DNA of 5,194 nt from NCBI GenBank assembly GCA_030043285.1, contig JASHXZ010000622.1, positions 1-5,194 of the forward strand, read 5' to 3'. Under the pieces are notes generated by a model. It ran no database searches. It saw nothing but the letters and a program-made list of their open reading frames with translations, and was not told the DNA's origin. The translations under genes and the position numbers were made by a program. Positions 1 through 5,194 of the stretch are shown here, piece by piece (the stretch's first letter is position 1; each line of letters begins with the position of its first letter). The stretch is from Xanthobacteraceae bacterium. Lineage in GTDB: Bacteria; Pseudomonadota; Alphaproteobacteria; Rhizobiales; Xanthobacteraceae.

Positions 1-899
1 GCGGCGACCTGTTTGCCGTCGCAGATCGTCACGAACTGGACGAGGCGGCGCAGCATGTCCTCGCCGTCCAACAGCGGCACGTGCCCCTGGCCCGGCACTT
101 CGATGATTTCCATGCCGGCGTGGCGAGCTGCCATGGCCGCAAGGGTTGCGGCCGAAAGAATATCGGAGTTTGCACCGCGGATCACCAGCATCGGCACCCG
201 GGCAAGCGAATCGAACTCGTTCCACAGCGGCGGCAGCCGCTGCTCGATGTCGATTGCGGCGAGCGTGCGCGCGATACGCACGTCATGAGTTGGAACGAGC
301 GTCCCGTCCTGCATGCGCCAGGCGCGTTCTGCGTCAGCGAGCCATTGCTCTATGGTGAGGCTGGGAAACTGCGCGTGGAACAGCTGGCGCAGAATCTCGG
401 CGCCCTCGACAAAGTTGCGCGGCTGCGGCAGCTTGCCGACGTAGCTCCTGATGCGCGCCAAGCCCTTGGGCTCGATCACCGGGCCGATGTCGTGCAGCAC
501 GACGCCGGTAATGCGCGTCGGGTGGGCGACGCCGAGATGCATGGTCAGGAGGCCGCCGCGCGAGCTGCCGATGAACACCGCGGGGCCGATGCCAAGTGCG
601 GTCAGCACGGCCACGACATCGCCGAGCTCGACCAAGAGATTGTAATTGTCCGGATTGCGGTCGTATTCGGATTGGCCACGGCCCCGCGAATCGAGGGCAA
701 TGACGCGGCGTGGACCGGCTGCCGCCAGCGCCGGCGCCAGCGCTCCGAAATCAGCGACGGTACGCGTGAGCCCGGGCAGGCATACGACCGGGCGCGCCGC
801 GGCGAGCCGTGACCCGTATTCGCGCACATGCAGGCGCAGGCCGTCCGGTGCGCTGACGAACACGCTGCTGCCCTGATCAAACGTGACGCTGCCGGACAT
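1..899 (-). CDS. alpha/beta-fold hydrolase (C-terminus cut by the left edge)
   Basis: Reading the minus strand from the ATG at 899-897 gives 299 uninterrupted codons to the window edge, with no stop; family members are usually about 270-310 residues, so only the tail is missing. The protein shows the alpha/beta-hydrolase order: an oxyanion-side loop LPGLTRT (residues 41-47), the strand-turn DSRGRGQSE (70-78), the nucleophile elbow GSSRG (111-115, Ser113), a helical cap (about 140-230), a likely acid in RGANSD (Asp246) and the catalytic His in GQGHVPLL (His273). All three triad residues are present, so it is probably active. There is no signal peptide or membrane segment, so it is probably cytoplasmic. 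The family includes esterases, lactonases, C-C hydrolases and dehalogenases; the sequence does not show which substrate is used. The start is chosen because GAGG lies 5 nt upstream and homology begins soon after. It is divergent from the glycosyltransferase gene. Confidence 0.9.
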   Translation of the reverse strand, partial: MSGSVTFDQGSSVFVSAPDGLRLHVREYGSRLAAARPVVCLPGLTRTVADFGALAPALAAAGPRRVIALDSRGRGQSEYDRNPDNYNLLVELGDVVAVLTALGIGPAVFIGSSRGGLLTMHLGVAHPTRITGVVLHDIGPVIEPKGLARIRSYVGKLPQPRNFVEGAEILRQLFHAQFPSLTIEQWLADAERAWRMQDGTLVPTHDVRIARTLAAIDIEQRLPPLWNEFDSLARVPMLVIRGANSDILSAATLAAMAARHAGMEIIEVPGQGHVPLLDGEDMLRRLVQFVTICDGKQVA

Positions 900-1078
900 G
901 TCGGCCTCGTTGGAGGGTGGTGGCCACGAGATAGATCGCGGAGTACGCGGATCGCAACCGCGGTTCCGCGAGAGGCGAAAGCGGGCGAGAATGACCCATC
1001 GCTTGCGGGAACACCACGAATTTGTTTGATTGCGGCGCACGCAAGGGGTTGCGTCGGACCGGATTTGGCTCCCGAAAT
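900..1078. promoter_or_regulatory. Divergent intergenic region with the promoters of both flanking genes
   Basis: This stretch of about 180 bp lies between the start of the minus-strand hydrolase and the start of the plus-strand TPR-glycosyltransferase, so it should hold both promoters. No strong sigma-70 box pair stands out. The best plus-strand candidate is TTGCGG at 1003-1008 and TTGATT at 1026-1031 with a 17-nt spacer, which is a weak match. A perfect 10-bp palindrome, AACCGCGGTT, sits at 956-965, and the arms CGCGGA (946-951) and TCCGCG (965-970) could also pair around it. These might form an operator, but short GC-rich palindromes are common by chance in such DNA. If the glycosyltransferase began at the in-frame TTG at 1022, the region would shrink to about 122 bp. 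Confidence 0.4.
905..910 (-). promoter_or_regulatory. Ribosome binding site of the hydrolase gene
   Basis: On the minus strand the sequence ACGAGG ends 5 nt before the ATG at 899. GAGG is a good Shine-Dalgarno core at suitable spacing. The reading frame stays open well upstream of the ATG, so this site is the main reason for choosing 899 as the start. Confidence 0.55.
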
Positions 1079-2962
1079 ATGGCTTCCGAAACCACGGATT
1101 TATTGCAGCAGGCTTTGGCGCTGCATCGGCGCGGCGCTGTGGCCGAAGCGGCGGCGCGCTATGGCGACGTTTTGCGCGCCGATCCAGGCAATGCCGAAGC
1201 GCATTGCTATCTCGGCATGATCGCCTGCCAGCACGGCCGCTTTGCCGAGGGCGCCGAGTGTGCCCGGCAATCGCTGGCCTGCGATCCGGGCAACGCGCGG
1301 GCCCACATTTTGCTGGGCCGCGCGCTCGCCGCGCTCGGCCAGCCAGACGCGGCGCTGTCGAGCTTCGATCGCGCCATCGCTTTGGATCCGAACGCTGCCC
1401 GCGCCCACGGTCATCGCGCCGACCTGTTGGCCGAGGTCAGCCGCAACGATGAGGCGATCGAAAGCTATGATCGCGCGCTGGCGCTTGCGCCCGACGCGGT
1501 CGCCGATTGGTTCAATCGCGGCGGCGCGCTGATCGCGGTCGGCCGTTACGAGGAGGCGATCGCAAGTTTTGAACGTGCCGCCGCGCTCGACCCGAAACTG
1601 GTCCACGCCGACGTGCTGCGCGCGCCGCTGTTTCTGTCGAAGCTGCGGGTGTGCGATTGGGCGAATTACCATGATGAGGCCGCGCAGCTTTTGTCCATGA
1701 TTCGCGCCAACGAGCCGCTGAGTGTGCCGTATGCGGCGTTTTTCTTGCCGTGCTCGCCGGCCGAGCAGCTGCAATGCGCACGGCGCTACGTGCAGGACCA
1801 GCCGGCGCCGGCATCGCTCTGGCGTGGCGAGATTTATTCCCACGACCGCATCCGCCTCGCTTACCTCTCGGCGGATTTTCGCGAGCACGCCACTTCGCAC
1901 CTGGCGGCCGGGCTGTTCGAGCAGCACGACCGCTCGCGATTCGAGATTACGGCGCTGTCGTTCGGCGGGGACGACAACTCGGCGATCCACCGCCGTGTTG
2001 CGGCCGCGTTCGAACGCTTCATAGACGTCCGCGCCAAGAGCGACCAGGACATTGCGGAGCTGATGCGCCGGCACGAAATCGACATCGCGGTCGATCTGAT
2101 GGGCTTCACCAAAGACAATCGGCACGGTGTGCTGGCGCGCCGGCCCGCGCCCATCCAGGTCAATTATCTCGGCTACCCCGGCACGACTGGCGCACCCTTC
2201 ATCGATTACATCATTGCCGACGCGACCGTCATTCCCGAGAAGCATGATGCCTGCTATGCCGAATCCGTCGTGCGGCTGCCCGGCAGCTATCAGGCCAACG
2301 ACAACAAGCGGCCGATCGCGGCGGCTACGCCGTCGCGGCGCGACTGCGGCCTGCCGGACGATGGCTTCATATTTTGCTGTTTCAACAACACGCAGAAACT
2401 CAATCCGGATACGTTCGATGTCTGGATGCGCGTGTTGCAGGCGGTGGACAACAGCGTGCTTTGGCTGCTCGAAGGCAGCGCCACCGCGTCGGCGAACCTG
2501 CGTATCGCGGCCGAACGCCGCGGTGTTGCGGCGCGGCGGCTGATTTTCGCCACCAAAGCCAGCTTGCCGGAGCATTTGGCGCGCCAACGTGTGGCCGATC
2601 TGTTTCTCGACACGCTGCCGTGCAACGCTCACACCACCGCGAGCGATGCGCTGTGGGCCGGTTTGCCGGTGTTGACCCAGACCGGTACGAACTTCGCTGG
2701 CCGGGTGGCGGCAAGCCTGTTGCACGCCGTCGGCCTGCCGGAGCTGATTACGGCAACGCCGCGCGATTATGAGCGGCGGGCGATCGAGTTTGCGAAGGAT
2801 GCCGCGGGCCTCGCGATGCTCCGGCGCAAGCTTGCCGCCAATCGTGCAACGACATCCTTGTTCGATACTGTGCTGTTTGCGCGCCGGATCGAGGCCGCCT
2901 ACACCGCCATGCACCGGCGCTATCAGGCCGGACTGCCGCCGGCGAAAATCACCGTTGAGTGA
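1079..2962 (+). CDS. TPR-containing O-GlcNAc transferase-like (GT41) protein
   Basis: This 627-residue protein starts with five TPR repeats of exactly 34 residues each (5-38, 39-72, 73-106, 107-140, 141-174), several ending in a DP-x-N/A turn. After a linker (about 175-255) comes a GT41 (O-GlcNAc transferase/SPINDLY) catalytic region. Recognisable blocks are LSADFREHATSH (263-274, with the His pair near the proposed catalytic base of human OGT), GFTKDNRHG (342-350), RPAPIQVNYLGYPGTTGAP (355-373), FNNTQKLNP (435-443, Lys440 matching the UDP-binding Lys), DTLPCNAHTTASDALWAG (511-528) and GRVAASLL (541-548). The C-terminal end also resembles that of animal OGT. The family transfers a sugar from a nucleotide sugar (UDP-GlcNAc in OGT, GDP-fucose in SPINDLY) to protein Ser/Thr, with the TPRs binding the target. 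Donor and target here are unknown. There is no signal peptide, so it is probably cytoplasmic. ATG 1079 is preferred; an in-frame TTG at 1022 would add 19 residues, and neither start has a strong ribosome binding site. A related alphaproteobacterial protein, Caulobacter FlmG, modifies flagellin, but no flagellar gene is visible here. Confidence 0.92.
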   Translation: MASETTDLLQQALALHRRGAVAEAAARYGDVLRADPGNAEAHCYLGMIACQHGRFAEGAECARQSLACDPGNARAHILLGRALAALGQPDAALSSFDRAIALDPNAARAHGHRADLLAEVSRNDEAIESYDRALALAPDAVADWFNRGGALIAVGRYEEAIASFERAAALDPKLVHADVLRAPLFLSKLRVCDWANYHDEAAQLLSMIRANEPLSVPYAAFFLPCSPAEQLQCARRYVQDQPAPASLWRGEIYSHDRIRLAYLSADFREHATSHLAAGLFEQHDRSRFEITALSFGGDDNSAIHRRVAAAFERFIDVRAKSDQDIAELMRRHEIDIAVDLMGFTKDNRHGVLARRPAPIQVNYLGYPGTTGAPFIDYIIADATVIPEKHDACYAESVVRLPGSYQANDNKRPIAAATPSRRDCGLPDDGFIFCCFNNTQKLNPDTFDVWMRVLQAVDNSVLWLLEGSATASANLRIAAERRGVAARRLIFATKASLPEHLARQRVADLFLDTLPCNAHTTASDALWAGLPVLTQTGTNFAGRVAASLLHAVGLPELITATPRDYERRAIEFAKDAAGLAMLRRKLAANRATTSLFDTVLFARRIEAAYTAMHRRYQAGLPPAKITVE

Positions 2963-2966
2963 AGGA

Positions 2967-5194
2967 TCATGACGCGCCGCGGCGCAGATCGGCCTCGATC
3001 AAGAGCCGCGGATTATTTTCGAGCCGAGCGCGGTAGACCTGCATGTTCTCCAAAATGCGCTGCACGTAATAGCGGGTTTCCGAAATCGGGATGCGCTCGA
3101 TCCAGTCGACCGGGTCTACTCTGGGATCGCGCGGATCGCCGTATTGCTCGATCCACTGGTTGGCCCGATGTGGGCCGGCATTATAGGCGACGAATGCAAG
3201 AATATAAGAGCCGCGATAGCCGTTGATGTCGTCGCCGAGTTCGGCGGTGCCGAGCTGGGCATTGTAGGCGACGTCGCCGAGCAGGCGTCTCTGGTCGAAC
3301 GGCACCTTGAATTTACGCGCAGTGTTGCGGCCGGCGTCAGGCGTAACCTGCATCAGGCCGAGCGCGTGCGCGCTGGAGACCACCTTGGTGTTGAATGCGC
3401 TTTCCTGGCGTACGATCGAATAGACCACGCAGCGCTCGACCTGCGGCCCGATCTGCCGGTAATCGGGGATGCCGAAATCGGGAAAGGCGTAGCGCTCGAA
3501 TGGCAGGCCGTGGCCGAGCGCCTCCTTGCCAATGAGGAGCGTCGCGCGCGCATCGTTGTGGCGCTGGGCGATTTCGGCGAGCCGCGCCAGCCCGGGCCCG
3601 TCGGTCGATTTGTCGGCGATGTCGGCGGCGATGCCGGCGACGAGGTCGCGCTCGTCGATCGCGTAGAGAATTTCGAAGGCGCGGCCGAGCTCGAGCGGGC
3701 GCTGCTCGGGCGGCGGCGGCTCGCGCAGCGTCACGGCGTCCAGATGCAGCTCGGCGCGCGCCAGCTGGCCGTAATAGGCGGTCGGATAGCGCGCTGCGAC
3801 CTCGTAATAGCCGCGGGCCTCGCGCTCGCCGCCGAACGCCTGTGCGGCGCGGCCCTGCCAGTAGAACGAGCGCGCCAGCGTGATCGGATTGGTGACGCCC
3901 TCGGCGATCCGTGCGAAGTGCGGCAGTGCCAGCTGTGGCTCGCGCAGGAAGCGCAGTGCGATCCAGCCGGCGGTGAATTGCTGCTCGGCGCGGGCGTTCT
4001 CGCTGGTCGGCTCCACCGCACCGTCGGCGATCGCATAGGCCGTCTTGACGTCGCCAAGGTCGAGCAGCTTGCGCGCGATCAGCCGCCGCTCGACCCACCA
4101 TTGATCGAGATCGAGCAATTGCTCCGGATCGCGCGGCGCCTCCAGCATCAATCGCGCGGCTTCTTCGATCCTATCGCCGTGCCGCAGCCATTGGATGCGG
4201 CTGAACATGTAGCCTGGATCGTGTTGTGCGGCGGCCGGCACCGCATCAAGGAGCGCCCTGGCGTTGCCGGCTTTGGTGTTGACGGCAACGCGCGCCCTGG
4301 CGATCGCCTGTTGGGTCGCATCGAGATGCGACGCGGCGCGCAGGCCGGCGTCGTTCTCTGCGAGATAAAGACGCCCGTCCATGCGCATTTTATCGTCGTC
4401 CGGCGTGATCAGTCCGGCGAACAGGGTGCGCGCCTGCGCCTCCACCGTTTCGGAAAAGCCGTCGAGCTGCCATGCGGTGCGCACTGCTGCTGCGGCACGG
4501 CCGACGTCGCCTTTGACGAGATAGGCCCGCGCCAGCGCGAAATAGCCCTTGGCGCTCAAGGGCTCCTGATCGCGGAAATAATTGAACGTGGTCTGCGCAT
4601 CGATCTGTTGCTGCCACAGCGCGGCTTCGGCGTGGCGGCGCAATGTGACGAGGCTCGGCCAGGTCGGATTGGCCGCGATGAAGGCGGCGTAGCGCGAAAA
4701 ATCGACGCTGCTGTCGTCGCTGCGCAGGATGGTCCATTCGACCAGCTTGCGGGCCAGCGCATCCGAGATGGTGTGCTCGATATTGGTGGCTTCGTCGGCG
4801 CGGTCCTTGTGGACCATGCTGATGGCCTGTTTGACCGCCGTCAGGTCGAGAGGTGACGTCGCGCTGGCCTCGGCAGGGGCAAGCGGCGGACCGGTGCGCA
4901 CCGGCGCGGTGAAGGTCGCTGCCGGGGGTGGAGCCGGTGCCTGACCTGCGTTGGAAACCCGCGACGCCCTTCCATGGGCGGCGGGTGAGACGGGCGAGGC
5001 GCCGCCCTTGTGTGCCATCGAAGCCGGATGAGTCTCTTTGCGCTTCGCAGCCTTGTCGGCTTTCTCGGTCTTGCTCGATTTCTCGGTCTTACTTGTTTTT
5101 TCGGTCTTGCTCGATTTGCTCGTATTTGCCGTCTTCTCGGCTTTCGCGGCCGGGTGCGACTTCCCTGCCGGCTTATGATCGTCCTGCGGCGCCG
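2967..5194 (-). CDS. slt: Soluble lytic murein transglycosylase (Slt70 type), N-terminus beyond the right edge
   Basis: Predicted periplasmic enzyme that cleaves the MurNAc-GlcNAc bond of peptidoglycan, leaving 1,6-anhydro-MurNAc ends. Numbering from an internal Met at 5018, a Pro/Ala-rich linker (about 25-57) leads into a long helical superhelix (about 59-520) like the U and L domains of Slt70. The C-terminal SLT catalytic domain (about 522-660) has RQESAF (catalytic Glu539, codon 3404-3402), GLMQVTP (554-560), NAQLG (586-590), AYNAGP (611-616) and ETRYYVQ (647-653), all intact. The Met at 5018 is unlikely to be the true start: the frame remains open for 58 more codons to the window edge, MAHKGG has no signal peptide or obvious ribosome binding site, and the upstream codons encode a coherent Lys-rich repeat segment. 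At least 741 residues are therefore visible, longer than E. coli Slt (about 645). The gene converges on the TPR-glycosyltransferase with 4 bp between the stops. Confidence 0.93.
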   Translation of the reverse strand, partial: APQDDHKPAGKSHPAAKAEKTANTSKSSKTEKTSKTEKSSKTEKADKAAKRKETHPASMAHKGGASPVSPAAHGRASRVSNAGQAPAPPPAATFTAPVRTGPPLAPAEASATSPLDLTAVKQAISMVHKDRADEATNIEHTISDALARKLVEWTILRSDDSSVDFSRYAAFIAANPTWPSLVTLRRHAEAALWQQQIDAQTTFNYFRDQEPLSAKGYFALARAYLVKGDVGRAAAAVRTAWQLDGFSETVEAQARTLFAGLITPDDDKMRMDGRLYLAENDAGLRAASHLDATQQAIARARVAVNTKAGNARALLDAVPAAAQHDPGYMFSRIQWLRHGDRIEEAARLMLEAPRDPEQLLDLDQWWVERRLIARKLLDLGDVKTAYAIADGAVEPTSENARAEQQFTAGWIALRFLREPQLALPHFARIAEGVTNPITLARSFYWQGRAAQAFGGEREARGYYEVAARYPTAYYGQLARAELHLDAVTLREPPPPEQRPLELGRAFEILYAIDERDLVAGIAADIADKSTDGPGLARLAEIAQRHNDARATLLIGKEALGHGLPFERYAFPDFGIPDYRQIGPQVERCVVYSIVRQESAFNTKVVSSAHALGLMQVTPDAGRNTARKFKVPFDQRRLLGDVAYNAQLGTAELGDDINGYRGSYILAFVAYNAGPHRANQWIEQYGDPRDPRVDPVDWIERIPISETRYYVQRILENMQVYRARLENNPRLLIEADLRRGAS
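5046..5117 (-). repeat. Four 18-bp tandem repeats encoding a Lys-rich hexapeptide (K-S-S-K-T-E type)
   Basis: Read on the minus strand in the lytic transglycosylase frame, the units are 5117-5100 (KSSKTE), 5099-5082 (KTSKTE), 5081-5064 (KSSKTE) and a diverged 5063-5046 (KADKAA). The first and third units differ at one base, the synonymous GAA/GAG at the end; the second differs at more positions. Because the period is a multiple of three, gain or loss of a unit keeps the frame. The flanking sequence (5118-5174) continues Lys/Ala/Ser-rich but less regularly. The tract is visibly richer in A/T than the rest of the window because of its Lys codons. The segment is probably a disordered, positively charged linker between an unseen N-terminus and the enzyme body. 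Confidence 0.85.

Noticed and set aside
81..812. A 243-codon open frame on the plus strand at the left end
   Set aside because: It lies entirely opposite the alpha/beta hydrolase, whose triad and elbow motifs are clear. The plus-strand product resembles no family I recognise.
877..1095. A 72-codon minus-strand frame crossing the divergent intergenic region
   Set aside because: It is out of frame with the hydrolase, overlaps both gene starts, and its Arg/Pro-rich product shows no domain.
1100..2914. A 604-codon open frame on the minus strand, opposite the TPR-glycosyltransferase
   Set aside because: Its translation is Arg/Gln/Ala-rich with no recognisable domain. The plus-strand frame carries five TPRs and all GT41 motifs. 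Long antisense frames are expected in GC-rich DNA.
2927..2943. A GCCGG/CCGGC stem with a 7-nt loop near the end of the glycosyltransferase gene, considered as a terminator
   Set aside because: The stem is only 5 bp, it is inside coding sequence, and the downstream sequence GAAAATCACC is not a T-tract.
2974..2985. A 12-bp perfect palindrome GCGCCGCGGCGC near the end of the transglycosylase gene, considered as a terminator
   Set aside because: No T-run follows it on either strand, and it encodes the last Arg-Arg-Gly residues of the protein, so it is best explained as GC-rich coding sequence.
3144..4856. A 570-codon open frame on the plus strand, opposite the lytic transglycosylase
   Set aside because: No family features are seen, and the minus-strand frame has intact SLT catalytic motifs. 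This is a codon-bias shadow.
5046..5130. The repeated 18-bp units considered as a CRISPR or intergenic repeat array
   Set aside because: There are no spacers, the period is a multiple of three, and the units are in frame with the downstream enzyme, so this is a coding tandem repeat.

Overview
The window is GC-rich chromosomal DNA with three protein-coding genes and almost no spare sequence. Base composition, codon use and gene content suggest an alphaproteobacterium, probably of the Hyphomicrobiales (Bradyrhizobium/Rhodopseudomonas/Xanthobacteraceae-like). That placement is inferred from general resemblance, not from a search. No RNA genes, insertion sequences, CRISPR arrays, phage genes or attachment sites were seen.

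Layout, left to right. (1) On the minus strand, 899 down to the left edge is an alpha/beta-fold hydrolase with a complete catalytic triad; its last few residues lie outside the window. (2) A gap of about 180 bp (900-1078) separates it from a divergent gene and must hold the promoters of both. (3) On the plus strand, 1079-2962 encodes a 627-residue protein of five exact 34-residue TPR repeats followed by a glycosyltransferase family 41 (O-GlcNAc transferase/SPINDLY-like) catalytic region. (4) Only 4 bp beyond its stop, and convergent to it, is a soluble lytic murein transglycosylase (Slt70 type) on the minus strand, 2967 to the right edge. Its frame stays open through the right edge, so the true start and any signal peptide are not visible. 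The visible upstream part encodes a Lys/Ser/Thr/Glu-rich segment of hexapeptide repeats made of 18-bp tandem DNA repeats.

The three genes do not form one operon: the hydrolase and glycosyltransferase are divergent, and the glycosyltransferase and transglycosylase are convergent. The likely roles are ester or related hydrolysis (substrate unknown), protein O-glycosylation (target unknown) and peptidoglycan cleavage in the periplasm. Nothing in the sequence links them into one pathway. I see no convincing new multi-gene system. The points most worth a second look are the bacterial OGT-like enzyme, the repeat-bearing N-terminus of the transglycosylase with its misleading internal Met, and the near-abutting convergent stop codons.
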